DNA from: Pedobacter steynii
GTDB taxonomy: Bacteria > Bacteroidota > Bacteroidia > Sphingobacteriales > Sphingobacteriaceae
Reading direction: 5' to 3'
DNA length: 64,000 nt
Assembly (NCBI RefSeq): GCF_900103665.1
Contig: NZ_FNGY01000002.1
Span: 930,001-994,000 of the forward strand
Each line of letters starts with the position of its first letter. The first letter of the stretch is position 1. The translations under genes were made by a program, and so were the position numbers. Below, piece after piece: positions 1-7,717 of the stretch. The notes below the pieces were generated by a model that was not told the origin of the DNA, ran no database searches, and saw only the letters and a list, made by a program, of their open reading frames with translations.

Positions 1-154
1 GTGGGATGATGGCAGGAAGTATGGTAGTACGCCGGGAATTTGTGATATTTACATCCATAAGCCTGTGGACACAACAGATTTAACAATAGCAGATGCTGAT
101 CTTTTAAAAGAACGCATTTTTGATTTAATAAACAGTAAACTGATTAGAGCATGA
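1..154 (+). CDS. 1-acyl-sn-glycerol-3-phosphate acyltransferase (PlsC family), C-terminal end only
   Basis: The window opens inside a reading frame that runs to a TGA at 152-154, giving about 50 residues. The visible stretch (STPGICDIYIHKPVDT, then LKERIFDLI) matches the way lysophosphatidate acyltransferases end: a beta-strand with a conserved H-x-P-(I/V) segment followed by a helix. The catalytic HX4D motif would lie upstream, outside the window. Its TGA overlaps the ATG of gatC (ATGA), so the two are probably co-transcribed and translationally coupled. The family call rests on a short C-terminal segment and is moderately sure. Confidence 0.6.
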   Translation, partial: WDDGRKYGSTPGICDIYIHKPVDTTDLTIADADLLKERIFDLINSKLIRA

Positions 155-441
155 CGATAGATAAGCAAACGATAGATAAAGTTGCAAACCTGGCGAGAAT
201 CGCAATCGAAGATAAAGAAGTCGATACATTGATGGCGGATATGAATAAGATCCTTACATTTATGGAGAAGCTCAATGAGCTGGATACAACCGGTGTGGCA
301 CCTCTGGTCTATATGAATGCAGAAGAGAATGTATGGCGGGAAGATCAGGTGAAGCAGGAGATTACGGTGGAAGAGGGACTGAAGAATGCCGCCAGACACA
401 ATGAAAACTTCTTTATGGTTCCAAAGATCATAGAAAAATAA
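151..441 (+). CDS. gatC: Aspartyl/glutamyl-tRNA amidotransferase subunit C
   Basis: This is the small subunit of the GatCAB amidotransferase, which converts mischarged Glu-tRNA(Gln) or Asp-tRNA(Asn) to the amidated form in the cytoplasm. The 96-residue length fits the family. The start (TIDKQTIDKVANLARI) and the central MNKILTFMEKLNELDT helix followed by VAPLVYM and the late FFMVPKIIE end are all typical of GatC, which wraps around GatA. The start codon overlaps the stop of the preceding acyltransferase gene. gatA and gatB are not adjacent here, which is common in this phylum. Confidence 0.95.
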   Translation: MTIDKQTIDKVANLARIAIEDKEVDTLMADMNKILTFMEKLNELDTTGVAPLVYMNAEENVWREDQVKQEITVEEGLKNAARHNENFFMVPKIIEK

Positions 442-504
442 AGACAGATGTAACATCCGGGGGTAGATGGCCGTCTAAAACGAAACAGGAATAAATAAAA
501 TTCA

Positions 505-1263
505 ATGGAAAAAGCGTTAATCAACATCAAAGATATAGGTCGTAAATACGTGATAGGGTCGGAAGTTATCCATGCGCTAAAATCAGTTTCATTGGATATA
601 CATAAAGGGGAGTTCGTGGCATTAATGGGCCCTTCAGGTTCAGGAAAGTCTACATTGATGAATATTCTCGGTTGTCTGGATACCCCAAGTAAGGGCGACT
701 ATGTCCTGAATGGTATTAATGTAAGTCAGATGACGGATAATGAGCTTGCAGAAGTTCGTAATAAGGAAATCGGCTTTGTTTTCCAGACTTTTAACCTGTT
801 ACCCCGCTCTACTTCTTTAGATAATGTGGCACTTCCACTGATCTATGCCGGAGCAAATAAAAAGGAACGGGATGCCCGGGCGCAAAAAGCATTGGAAAAT
901 GTAGGTCTTGGCAACAGGGTGACACATAAACCAAATGAGCTTTCCGGCGGACAGCGCCAAAGGGTGGCGGTAGCAAGGGCATTGATCAACAATCCTTCTA
1001 TCATTCTTGCGGATGAGCCTACCGGTAACCTGGATACAAAAACATCCATAGAAATTATGGGCTTGCTGGAAGAGATCCATAGCAAAGGAAATACAATTAT
1101 TCTGGTAACCCACGAAGAAGACATTGCACAACATGCACACCGTATTGTACGGATGCGTGATGGGTTGATCGAGAAAGACTACCCGAACACTGACATCAAA
1201 ACTGTATCGCCACGTCTGACTAAACTGGAGGCCAAAGGCGATGATTTTGAAAAAATAAGCTAA
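505..1263 (+). CDS. ABC transporter ATP-binding protein, MacB/LolD type
   Basis: Cytoplasmic ATPase of a MacB/LolD-class ABC system. Walker A (GPSGSGKST) is at about residues 42-50, the Q-loop is in FVFQTFNLL near 91-99, the signature LSGGQ is at 146-150, and Walker B ([12 protein letters not shown]) begins at 166. The spacing and the TGNLD sequence after Walker B are typical of LolD/MacB/FtsE ATPases that work with FtsX-type permeases. No permease gene adjoins it; the nearest FtsX-like permease in this window starts at 4648 on the same strand. Partnership between the two is only an inference. The next gene starts 9 bases after its stop. Confidence 0.9.
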   Translation: MEKALINIKDIGRKYVIGSEVIHALKSVSLDIHKGEFVALMGPSGSGKSTLMNILGCLDTPSKGDYVLNGINVSQMTDNELAEVRNKEIGFVFQTFNLLPRSTSLDNVALPLIYAGANKKERDARAQKALENVGLGNRVTHKPNELSGGQRQRVAVARALINNPSIILADEPTGNLDTKTSIEIMGLLEEIHSKGNTIILVTHEEDIAQHAHRIVRMRDGLIEKDYPNTDIKTVSPRLTKLEAKGDDFEKIS

Positions 1264-1272
1264 AATTCTTTC

Positions 1273-1821
1273 ATGAAGATATATACCAAGACAGGCGATA
1301 AGGGATTGACCTCACTGATTGGAGGTACCCGGGTGCCGAAATACCATTTGCGCATAGAATGTTATGGAACGGTAGATGAGCTTAACTCTTATATCGGGCT
1401 GATCATGTGTCAGGATATTGATGCTCACCATCAAAAAATACTGAAAGAAATCCAGGACAGACTCTTCACTGTAGGCGCTTCGCTGGCTGCAGATCCTGAA
1501 AAATCAAGAATGAAAATTCCGGATTTACACGAAAGTGACATTAATTTGCTGGAGCAGGAGATGGATCATATGAATGAAGTGCTGCCGGAATTGAAACATT
1601 TTGTGTTGCCGGGTGGAACTACAGTCGTTTCTTTCTGCCATGTGGCACGTTGTATTTGTCGCCGTGCAGAGCGTTTAACCGTACATTTGGCCTCAGAAAG
1701 CTTTGTTGACGAAAAAATGACGATTTATTTAAACCGTTTAAGCGATTATTTATTTGTTTTGGCACGAAAACTGAATTTAGATGCAAAAACAGATGAAAAC
1801 ATCTGGATTCCGCGTCTATAA
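1273..1821 (+). CDS. Cob(I)yrinic acid a,c-diamide adenosyltransferase (PduO-type ATP:cob(I)alamin adenosyltransferase)
   Basis: This enzyme transfers the adenosyl group of ATP to cob(I)alamin to form coenzyme B12. The 182-residue protein has the N-terminal ATP-binding signature TKTGDKGLTSLIGG (about residues 5-18) and the CRRAERL helix (about 131-137) with the conserved R-x-x-E-R pattern of the PduO/MMAB family. A five-helix bundle trimer acting in the cytosol is the known form. It follows the ABC ATPase by 9 bases and is probably in the same transcript. No corrinoid-dependent enzyme is nearby, so its role in B12 salvage is general. Confidence 0.93.
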   Translation: MKIYTKTGDKGLTSLIGGTRVPKYHLRIECYGTVDELNSYIGLIMCQDIDAHHQKILKEIQDRLFTVGASLAADPEKSRMKIPDLHESDINLLEQEMDHMNEVLPELKHFVLPGGTTVVSFCHVARCICRRAERLTVHLASESFVDEKMTIYLNRLSDYLFVLARKLNLDAKTDENIWIPRL

Positions 1822-1837
1822 AAACGTTGAAAAAAAG

Positions 1838-1870
1838 TTTGTTTTGCTCATGTTTTTTAATATACTTTTG
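1838..1870 (+). promoter_or_regulatory. Bacteroidota-type promoter for the DUF2795 gene
   Basis: A -7 box TACTTTTG (1863-1870) fits the Bacteroidota consensus TAnnTTTG. A TTTG at 1838-1841 lies 21 bases upstream and a second TTTTG at 1842-1846 lies 16 bases upstream, either of which could be the -33 element. The ATG of the DUF2795 gene follows at 1907, leaving a leader of about 30 bases. Confidence 0.6.
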
Positions 1871-1906
1871 CGAAACGAATTAGAATAACTTAATAGTATA
1901 AGAAAT

Positions 1907-2128
1907 ATGTATTGGACATTAGAACTCGCATCGCATTTGGAAGACGCTCCATGGCCTGCAACAAAAGACGAATTAATTGATTATGGTATAAGATCAGGCG
2001 CACCTGTAGAGGTGATTGAAAATTTACAAGCTTTGGAAGATGATGGGGAACCATATGAAACCATCGAAGAAATTTGGCCTGATTATCCTACTAAAGACGA
2101 CTTCTTCTTCAACGAAGACGAATATTAA
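1907..2128 (+). CDS. DUF2795 domain-containing small acidic protein
   Basis: A 73-residue, strongly acidic protein whose whole length resembles the DUF2795 family found across Bacteroidota: LASHLEDAPWPATKDELIDYGIRSGA, then VIENLQALEDDG and an acidic tail with EIWPDYPTKDDFFFNEDEY-like composition. Its function is unknown. It has its own promoter-like sequence and a good terminator, so it is likely an independent, well-expressed monocistronic gene. The region between helices (APWPATKDEL) suggests a small helical domain. No signal peptide or membrane segment is visible. Confidence 0.85.
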   Translation: MYWTLELASHLEDAPWPATKDELIDYGIRSGAPVEVIENLQALEDDGEPYETIEEIWPDYPTKDDFFFNEDEY

Positions 2129-2156
2129 TCTTTAGTACTTCTTAGTAATGTTTTAG

Positions 2157-2187
2157 AGGCTCCGCATTCCGGGGCCTTTCTTTTTTA
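2157..2187 (+). terminator. Rho-independent terminator after the DUF2795 gene
   Basis: Stem AGGCTCCG / CGGGGCCT (one G-U pair) with a five-base loop, followed by TTTCTTTTTT. It lies about 30 bases after the DUF2795 stop codon. Confidence 0.75.
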
Positions 2188-2231
2188 TCATGGTTTTTGA
2201 TGCACAAGTTTTGTGCAATTTTTTTTTAATG

Positions 2232-2257
2232 AACTTTTTGGAACGAACATTGTTTAT
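2232..2257 (+). promoter_or_regulatory. Shared promoter-like motif, copy 1
   Basis: A 26-base sequence matching 21 of 26 positions with the sequence upstream of the small YtxH-like gene (36933-36958, minus strand). The conserved core is GGnnCGAACnTTGTTTAT. It lies about 70 bases before the ATG of the small membrane protein at 2328. An alternative-sigma-factor promoter is the simplest reading, but that is inference. Confidence 0.45.
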
Positions 2258-2327
2258 GTAATGTCATGAGATTGTTTGACAATTCTCTTCAACTATCTAA
2301 AAAAACACATACTTAAAATTAAACGTT

Positions 2328-2489
2328 ATGGGAAATTTACTTTATTTAGTAGCAGTAGTATTCGTAATACTATGGGTCATTGGTTTCTTTTTTGGGGGCT
2401 TCGGTCCGAATGTAGGAAACCTAATTCATATCCTTCTTGTGATTGCCATTATTGCAATCCTGTTGAAAGTGATCAACAGGGCCGCATAA
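2328..2489 (+). CDS. Lmo0937-family small membrane protein
   Basis: A 53-codon gene starting MGNLLYLVAVVFVILWVIGF and ending ILLKVINRAA. It consists of two hydrophobic helices separated by a short Gly-rich turn (FGGFGPNVGN), with almost no polar surface, so it should sit in the inner membrane as a hairpin. This matches the Lmo0937 family of very short membrane proteins, often linked with stress expression; the molecular role is not known. A longer overlapping frame (2276-2512) is rejected because it lacks this coherent topology. A promoter-like motif upstream is shared with another small envelope gene in the window. Confidence 0.85.
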   Translation: MGNLLYLVAVVFVILWVIGFFFGGFGPNVGNLIHILLVIAIIAILLKVINRAA

Positions 2490-2511
2490 TTGAAGTGTAT
2501 CGTATAAAATA

Positions 2512-2545
2512 AAAGGTTCCTGAGTAATTCAGGAACCTTTCTTAT
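2512..2545. terminator. Bidirectional terminator between the small membrane protein and ispD
   Basis: A perfect 12-bp stem AAAGGTTCCTGA / TCAGGAACCTTT with a five-base loop lies between convergent genes. The ispD stop codon (TCA on the plus strand, 2529-2531) is inside the right arm, so the terminator doubles as the last codons of ispD. Confidence 0.85.
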
Positions 2546-3203
2546 TTAAGATAGCGGCCATCTCCAGATCCTCAGGGTAGGTGATTTTGATGTTTTCCCT
2601 GGCCCCTTCAATAATGTGAATGGTAAAGCCGGAGTACTCGGCTACGGAAGCATCGTCCGTAAATTCGTTTCTGAAAGGCTGCTGGTAGGCCTTCCTTAAT
2701 ATTTCTATCGCAAAAGTCTGCGGTGTCTGAATGAGTAAAAGCTCGTTTCTGTTCAAAGCTTCAGTTTTTCCGTCGAATAATACCTTTCTAACCGAATCCG
2801 TAGGGGGGATGCCCGCTACTGCATTTCCATGTGCCTCTGCAGCTTCGAAAGACCTTGAAATTAAAGCAGAACTCACTAATGGCCGTACTGCGTCATGTAC
2901 TGCGACGATGCCTTTGCCTTTAATGGCCTTCAGGCCGTTTTTAACGGAATGAAACCGCTGATCCCCGCCTTTGATGAGTTGGTGTGGAATTGTGAAGCTG
3001 TGGGCCTTGCAAAGCTCTTCCCAGTATTGGTGCTGATGAATGTTCAGCACAAGGAGTATTTCAGGATTTAAAGGACATGCCGCAAAGGCCTCCAGGGTGT
3101 GCATCAATATTGGTTTTCCATCCAATAGTAAAAACTGTTTGGCAATCTTATTCTGCATCCTGCTTCCGGATCCACCTGCGACGATAATTGCGTAATACTT
3201 CAT
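2529..3203 (-). CDS. ispD: 2-C-methyl-D-erythritol 4-phosphate cytidylyltransferase
   Basis: Catalyses CTP-dependent formation of CDP-methylerythritol in the non-mevalonate isoprenoid pathway. The 224-residue protein has the nucleotidyltransferase start AIIVAGGSGSRM (residues 5-16), including the catalytic R15, followed by K22 in the KQFLLLDGKP segment, and the VAVHDAVRPLVS motif near residues 100-111. The Thr-Asp-Ser of GIPPTDSVRKV and the late FTDDASVAEYSG segment are also family features. Its 3' end is embedded in a bidirectional terminator hairpin. It is transcribed away from queA's terminator, so probably has its own promoter. Confidence 0.96.
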   Translation of the reverse strand: MKYYAIIVAGGSGSRMQNKIAKQFLLLDGKPILMHTLEAFAACPLNPEILLVLNIHQHQYWEELCKAHSFTIPHQLIKGGDQRFHSVKNGLKAIKGKGIVAVHDAVRPLVSSALISRSFEAAEAHGNAVAGIPPTDSVRKVLFDGKTEALNRNELLLIQTPQTFAIEILRKAYQQPFRNEFTDDASVAEYSGFTIHIIEGARENIKITYPEDLEMAAILNKKGS

Positions 3204-3221
3204 TTGTATTTTTGTCTTTAA

Positions 3222-3270
3222 AACAAAAATAGGAGATCTAAACCTATAATGGCCTAAAATCTCCTATTTT
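3222..3270 (-). terminator. Terminator of queA
   Basis: A 12-bp stem (3226-3237 with 3259-3270) around a 21-base loop. Read on the minus strand it is followed by TTTTTGTTTT, as expected downstream of queA. Confidence 0.65.
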
Positions 3271-3289
3271 CAATGTTTTTTTATATGAA

Positions 3290-4339
3290 TTAGATGATCA
3301 ACATCGCATCTCCATAACTGTAGAAACGATATTTTTCTTTCAATGCTACTTCATAAGCATTTCTCACGTAATCGTAACCGCCAAATGCACTTACCATCAT
3401 CAATAACGTAGACTCAGGTGTGTGAAAGTTAGTGATCATTGAGTTCGCAATGCTGAAATCATATGGAGGGAAGATGAACTTACTGGTCCAGTCGTTTGCC
3501 GGTTTAAGCATTTTTCCTGAAGAAACCGCAGATTCAATCGCACGCATAGAGGTTGTACCTACCGCGCAGATTTTTCTTTTCTCTTCAATTGCTTTATTCA
3601 CGATATCAGCGTCTTTCTGCTCAATAATGAATTGCTCAGAATCCATTTTGTGTTTCGTTAAATCCTCTACTTCCACAGATCTGAATGTGCCCAGCCCAAC
3701 GTGTAATGTCACCTCAGCGAAATTAATACCTTTCAGTTCCAGACGTTTCATCAGCTCTCTGCTGAAGTGTAAACCTGCAGTAGGAGCAGCAACAGCACCT
3801 TCATGCTTTGCGAAAATTGTTTGATAACGTTCTTTATCCTGGGCAGTCGCTTTACGCTTGATGTATTTTGGAAGTGGAGTCTCTCCTAGAATTTCGATGT
3901 TCTTTCTGAACTCTTCGTCGGTACCGTCAAATAAGAAACGGATGGTACGTCCGCGGGAAGTGGTGTTGTCAACAACCTCAGCAACCAACAAATCGTCATC
4001 ACCGAAATATAATTTATTTCCAACACGAATTTTACGTGCAGGATCTACTAAAACATCCCATAAACGCAATTCTTTATTTAATTCTCTTAATAAAAAGACC
4101 TCAATAGTTGCACCAGTCTTCTCCTTATTGCCGTATAAACGGGCAGGAAAAACTTTGGTATTGTTTAAGATCATGACATCCTGATCATCGAAATAGCTCA
4201 AAACATCCTTGAATATTTTATGTTCAATTTTGCCACTATCTTTATGCAAAACCATTAAACGGGCTTCGTCCCTATGTTCTGAAGGATTATTGGCAACTAA
4301 TGATTCAGGGAGATTAAACTTAAATTGAGATAACTTCAT
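3290..4339 (-). CDS. queA: S-adenosylmethionine:tRNA ribosyltransferase-isomerase
   Basis: Transfers and isomerises the ribosyl moiety of SAM to 7-aminomethyl-7-deazaguanine in tRNA, making epoxyqueuosine in the queuosine pathway. The start chosen is the ATG at 4339 ([19 protein letters not shown]), which aligns with the family N-terminus; an in-frame ATG 57 bases upstream adds a Lys/Ile-rich tail not expected in QueA. The 349-residue length, [18 protein letters not shown] core (here [15 protein letters not shown]), [10 protein letters not shown] near mid-protein and [16 protein letters not shown] near the C-terminus are diagnostic. Confidence 0.95.
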   Translation of the reverse strand: MKLSQFKFNLPESLVANNPSEHRDEARLMVLHKDSGKIEHKIFKDVLSYFDDQDVMILNNTKVFPARLYGNKEKTGATIEVFLLRELNKELRLWDVLVDPARKIRVGNKLYFGDDDLLVAEVVDNTTSRGRTIRFLFDGTDEEFRKNIEILGETPLPKYIKRKATAQDKERYQTIFAKHEGAVAAPTAGLHFSRELMKRLELKGINFAEVTLHVGLGTFRSVEVEDLTKHKMDSEQFIIEQKDADIVNKAIEEKRKICAVGTTSMRAIESAVSSGKMLKPANDWTSKFIFPPYDFSIANSMITNFHTPESTLLMMVSAFGGYDYVRNAYEVALKEKYRFYSYGDAMLII

Positions 4340-4423
4340 ATTTTTCGATGTGATAATTAAGGGCGCAAATTTAAGAAATATAATTTTCTTTTTCATTAGT
4401 ATATATTGTTTTTTTAAGGTAAT

Positions 4424-4548
4424 GAAGCGATCATCACCATTCTTGCAGTTTGTAAGTCGTATGTTGATGATGGTTTCATTAGTTTCTTAACGGCTATAAA
4501 GCTATCATCAGCATTCTCAGCTTTTTTAAGTTTGCTGATGATGGTTTC
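4424..4548. repeat. Two tandem imperfect palindromes upstream of the FtsX-like permease
   Basis: Two related units, 4424-4477 and 4498-4548, each begin with a segment like GAAGCGATCATCACC or AAAGCTATCATCAGCA and end with its near reverse complement (TTGATGATGGTTTC and TGCTGATGATGGTTT). Each can fold into a stem of about 12-14 bp with a loop of about 19-25 bases. Together they fill the centre of a 308-base gap between queA and the permease gene, where no gene is visible. Confidence 0.6.
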
Positions 4549-4603
4549 GCAAATAATAAACATGTAGCGTTTTCCGTAATTGTATTTTTTATATTATATA
4601 CGG

Positions 4604-4632
4604 TTTTGCTGTAACCTTTTTAAGTACTTTTG
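4604..4632 (+). promoter_or_regulatory. Promoter of the FtsX-like permease gene
   Basis: TTTTG (4604-4608) and TACTTTTG (4625-4632, consensus TAnnTTTG) are separated by 16 bases, slightly short of the usual Bacteroidota spacing. The ATG at 4648 would give a leader of about 10-12 bases. Confidence 0.5.
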
Positions 4633-4647
4633 GTCTAACCATCAATT

Positions 4648-5889
4648 ATGATTATTTTCAGACTAATAGGCGAAAGTTTTCGGTTTGCATTAGATGCACT
4701 GCGCCAGAACAAAATGCGGACAATGCTCTCCCTATTGGGAATTACCATCGGGATCTTTACGATCATTTTCGTGTTCTCTGCCGTGGATACCCTCAGGAGT
4801 AAACTGCAGGCCAGTATCGATAAACTAGGTTCCAGTACCGTATTCGTGCAAAAATGGCCTTGGGGTGGTTTTGGTGATTACCCATGGTGGAAATACATGA
4901 ACAGGCCCGAAGCTTCCCTTAGAGATTATGAAGGATTAAAAGATAGGCTGGAATATGTTGAAGGTGTATCTTACGAGATTTCGGCGAACGGCAGAACAAT
5001 CAAATACAGAAGTAACTCCGTAGAAGGTGGTGGTATCAGAGCCGCCTCCCAGGATTTTAATAAAACATGGAACCTCGATTTTCAGGAAGGACGGTATTTT
5101 ACCGATAATGAAGGTAAATCAGGAGCACCCGTAATTATTATTGGTGCCAGTATCGCCGAGGGACTCTTTAACGGAGAACCTGCAATCGGTAAATCGATTA
5201 CCGTAATGGCCAGAAGACTGACGGTTGTTGGGGTATTCAAGAAAGAAGGAGAAGATATGATGGGCATGTCACAGGATAAAAATATCCTGATCCCACTTAA
5301 CTTTGCCAAAGGCATAATGGATGTCGAAAGCGAACGCTACGACCCAACGATCACGGTAAGAGGAAAAGATTATATCGCTTTAGAAGAAGTAGAAAGCGAG
5401 ATCAGAGGCGCCATGAGAGCCATAAGAAGAACCAAACCAGGTGCAGAAGATGATTTTGCCCTGAATAAAAGTACGATCGCCTCCAATCAGCTGGATCAGA
5501 TGTTCAGTGTCGTAGATCTTGCAGGGTGGGTAATCGGTGGATTCTCTATTCTTGTTGGCGGATTCGGAATTGCAAATATCATGTTCGTATCCGTGAAAGA
5601 AAGAACCAATATTATTGGAATTCAGAAGTCATTGGGTGCGAAAAACTACTTTATACTGTTACAATTTCTGTTTGAAGCAATAGCACTCTGTTTACTCGGT
5701 GGAGCGTTGGGACTGCTACTCGTATATTTATTGACTTTAGCGTTAACAGCCGGTGGGTTTGAAATGATCCTGTTCTGGAAAAATGTGATGTTAGGAGTAA
5801 CGATATCAGTGGTGATTGGCACGATCTCAGGATTTTGGCCAGCGTTTTCTGCTTCCCGTTTGGATCCAGTTGAAGCGATCCGCTCCTAA
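4648..5889 (+). CDS. ABC transporter permease, MacB/FtsX family
   Basis: A 413-residue inner-membrane permease with one N-terminal transmembrane helix (about residues 23-48, MLSLLGITIGIFTIIFVF), a periplasmic MacB-type core domain (about 50-255) and three C-terminal helices (about 290-405) with FGIANIMFVSVKERTNIIGIQKSLGA, the hallmark FtsX segment. The end (SRLDPVEAIRS) is also typical of MacB permeases. Such proteins move lipoproteins, peptides or drugs by mechanotransmission with a LolD/MacB ATPase. The closest such ATPase lies at 505-1263; nothing else in the window is an obvious partner. It appears monocistronic. Confidence 0.9.
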   Translation: MIIFRLIGESFRFALDALRQNKMRTMLSLLGITIGIFTIIFVFSAVDTLRSKLQASIDKLGSSTVFVQKWPWGGFGDYPWWKYMNRPEASLRDYEGLKDRLEYVEGVSYEISANGRTIKYRSNSVEGGGIRAASQDFNKTWNLDFQEGRYFTDNEGKSGAPVIIIGASIAEGLFNGEPAIGKSITVMARRLTVVGVFKKEGEDMMGMSQDKNILIPLNFAKGIMDVESERYDPTITVRGKDYIALEEVESEIRGAMRAIRRTKPGAEDDFALNKSTIASNQLDQMFSVVDLAGWVIGGFSILVGGFGIANIMFVSVKERTNIIGIQKSLGAKNYFILLQFLFEAIALCLLGGALGLLLVYLLTLALTAGGFEMILFWKNVMLGVTISVVIGTISGFWPAFSASRLDPVEAIRS

Positions 5890-5904
5890 CGAAATCCTGC
5901 TCCC

Positions 5905-6014
5905 TCTTCAATAAAAAAAAGAGCATATTCTTCAAAGGCTGAAATCTTTTGCACGCTGAAGGGCGGCAAAATTTTCTAGGCCTTTTCTGAACGCGCTCTT
6001 TTTTTTATTGAAGA
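5905..6014. repeat. 110-bp element bounded by perfect 20-bp inverted repeats
   Basis: The left arm (5905-5924, TCTTCAATAAAAAAAAGAGC) is the exact reverse complement of the right arm (5995-6014). The arms enclose 70 bases. Because each arm contains an eight-base A or T tract outside a GAGC/GCTC clamp, either strand could give an RNA closed by that clamp and ending in a U-tract. No target-site duplication is obvious at the flanks (GCTCCC on the left, AATATT on the right). It could be a MITE-like repeat, a small structured RNA or an elaborate bidirectional terminator. Confidence 0.6.
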
Positions 6015-6334
6015 AATATTGCACTGATTTGTTACTCACTCCACTAACGAGCCTCGACCCGTGTAAGCATATTTATTAAGGTTAAAGGGCTTATTTATAG
6101 GTCACTCTTTTCATTCCTGGTCAACTATTTGCATCGATTTTTAGCGGATATGCTCTTGCATCATGCGATGGGGCAATCATTATTTAAATAAAAATGTCCA
6201 TTTGCTTTGAAGACATTCGAATATTTGCCCTTCAGCAAAGATTCGGGGATGAAAAGGAGATGGATATTTTTGTTCGTACTTAATTTCTCTTGCAAAGAAG
6301 AACTGACACTGCAAATGAACCTATGCTAATAAAT

Positions 6335-6366
6335 AAAAAAGGCCGGTTTCTTTAAGGAAACCGGCC
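6335..6366 (-). terminator. Terminator of the aspartate-type aminotransferase gene
   Basis: Perfect 10-bp stem GGCCGGTTTC / GAAACCGGCC with a six-base loop; on the minus strand it is followed by six Ts. It lies about 20 bases after the aminotransferase stop. Confidence 0.85.
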
Positions 6367-6388
6367 GATTTGGTATGTTAGTTTAAAA

Positions 6389-7582
6389 CTAGCTTAGTTT
6401 TTCTAAAGCAGCTTTGATTCTTGAAACTGCATCTCTCAATTTATCTTCTGCAGCAGCATAAGAAATTCTGATACAATCTTCGTTTCCAAAAGCTTCACCA
6501 GTAACGGTAGATACATGAGCCTCGTTTAGCAGGTATAAGCAAAGGTCTTCTGCATTGTTGATTTTGTAATCACCAGTGCTGGTACCAAAGTAAGCTTTCA
6601 CTTCAGGGAAGAAATAGAATGCTCCGTCCGGAAGGTTTACTTTGACATTAGGTATTTCTTTTAGTAAAGCATAAACGATGTCTCTACGGCTTTTGAATTC
6701 CTGTACCATTGCATTTACAGTTTCTAATCCACCCTGGTAAGCCGCTAAAGCAGCACGTTGAGCGATTGACGAAGTTCCTGAAGTGATCTGTCCCTGCATT
6801 TTATCGCAGGCATTGGAAAGTTCTTTATTAGCAGCCATATAACCTACGCGCCATCCGGTCATTGCATAGGATTTTGAAAATCCATTGATCAGCACTACTC
6901 TGTCTTTTATAGAGTCAAATTCAGCGATGGAAGCATGTTTGCCTACAAAGTTGATGTGCTCATAGATTTCGTCGGAGATGATGTAGATGTTTGGATATTT
7001 TTCGAATACGGTAACCAGGTCTGCAAGTTCTTCTTTGCTATATACTGATCCGGTAGGATTACAAGGAGAAGAGAACATGAACACCTTTGTTTTTGGGGTG
7101 ATGGCTGCTTCTAATTGTGCACCTGTGATTTTGAAGTTGTTTTCTACTGTAGCATTGATAAATACAGTTTCACCTTCTGCAAGTTTGATCATTTCAGAAT
7201 AAGAAACCCAGTATGGAGTAGGTACAATAACCTCTTCTCCAGGGTTTACCAGGCACATTACAGCATTTGCTAACGATTGTTTGGCACCTGTAGATACCAC
7301 AATCTGATCGAAGCTATAGCTCAATCCATTTTCTCTCAATAATTTTTCGGCAATCGCCTTACGCAACTCCGGATATCCTGATACAGGTGTGTAATACGAG
7401 TAATTTTCGTCTACAGCGGTCTTCGCTGCTTCCTTAACAAATTCAGGCGTGAAGAAATCCGGCTCACCAAAGCTCAGATTGATTACATCTATCCCTTTTG
7501 CGGATAGTTCTCTGCCTAACTTAGCCATTTTAATGGTCTGTGACTCTGAAAGGTTATTGATTCTTTTGGATAAAAATGTCAT
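6389..7582 (-). CDS. PLP-dependent aminotransferase, aspartate aminotransferase type (class I)
   Basis: A 397-residue fold-type I aminotransferase, most like the aspartate aminotransferases (AspC/AspB) that convert aspartate and 2-oxoglutarate to oxaloacetate and glutamate. The ATG at 7582 (MTFLSKRINNLSESQTIKMAKL) is chosen over one 42 bases upstream because it fits the family start. Motifs seen are NLSFGEPDFFTPEFV, VSTGAKQSL (cofactor phosphate contact), FSSPCNPTGSVYS, ISDEIYEHI, and NGFSKSYAMTGWRVGY with the PLP-binding lysine. Substrate range cannot be settled from sequence. It is divergent from the CDF-NUDIX-BioA set. Confidence 0.9.
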   Translation of the reverse strand: MTFLSKRINNLSESQTIKMAKLGRELSAKGIDVINLSFGEPDFFTPEFVKEAAKTAVDENYSYYTPVSGYPELRKAIAEKLLRENGLSYSFDQIVVSTGAKQSLANAVMCLVNPGEEVIVPTPYWVSYSEMIKLAEGETVFINATVENNFKITGAQLEAAITPKTKVFMFSSPCNPTGSVYSKEELADLVTVFEKYPNIYIISDEIYEHINFVGKHASIAEFDSIKDRVVLINGFSKSYAMTGWRVGYMAANKELSNACDKMQGQITSGTSSIAQRAALAAYQGGLETVNAMVQEFKSRRDIVYALLKEIPNVKVNLPDGAFYFFPEVKAYFGTSTGDYKINNAEDLCLYLLNEAHVSTVTGEAFGNEDCIRISYAAAEDKLRDAVSRIKAALEKLS

Positions 7583-7599
7583 AATAATTTGTGCGCAAG

Positions 7600-7629
7600 C
7601 AAATATAATTTTGTGAGAAAGCAAATATA
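7600..7629 (-). promoter_or_regulatory. Two tandem TATATTTG boxes upstream of the aminotransferase
   Basis: On the minus strand TATATTTG occurs at 7607-7600 and again at 7629-7622. Both match the -7 consensus TAnnTTTG. The nearer one is 18 bases from the ATG, so transcription probably starts within about 15 bases of the start codon. The 22-base offset could mark two alternative promoters. Confidence 0.45.
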
Positions 7630-7691
7630 GAAACCTAACCGAATTATAAACTAAAAAAAATACTTTTTAATATAATTTCCTTGTTAAAATG

Positions 7692-7699
7692 TACTTTTG
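7692..7699 (+). promoter_or_regulatory. -7 promoter box for the CDF-NUDIX-bioA operon
   Basis: TACTTTTG matches the Bacteroidota TAnnTTTG box. No good TTTG is seen at the -33 spacing. Its position bears on the start of the CDF gene: the in-frame TTG at 7697 lies inside the box, whereas the TTG at 7718 would be about 14 bases into the transcript. Confidence 0.45.
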
Positions 7700-7717
7700 A
7701 CGGCTAAACTCTGCCAA

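Larger units (their letters stand above)
5890..6388. other. Gene-poor stretch of about 500 bases
   Basis: No convincing gene is seen. It holds a 110-bp inverted-repeat-bounded element at 5905-6014 and a terminator for the downstream minus-strand aminotransferase at 6335-6366. A possible 29-codon frame starts with ATG near 6194 (MSICFEDIRIF...), but it has no recognisable family or signal. The sequence between 6015 and 6330 is otherwise unexplained. Confidence 0.5.

Noticed and set aside
2276..2512. A 78-codon plus-strand frame overlapping the Lmo0937-family gene
   Set aside because: Its translation has no family features or membrane topology, while the overlapping 53-codon frame encodes a clean two-helix membrane protein.
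4424..4548. Tandem units as a mini CRISPR array
   Set aside because: Only two units, imperfect, each internally palindromic, with no cas genes nearby.
5651..5935. Minus-strand 94-codon frame inside the permease 3' end and the inverted-repeat element
   Set aside because: It is antisense to a well-supported gene for most of its length and shows no domain; treated as a shadow.
6194..6283. 29-codon frame in the gene-free gap
   Set aside because: Short, without a ribosome site, family resemblance or membrane pattern; could be chance.
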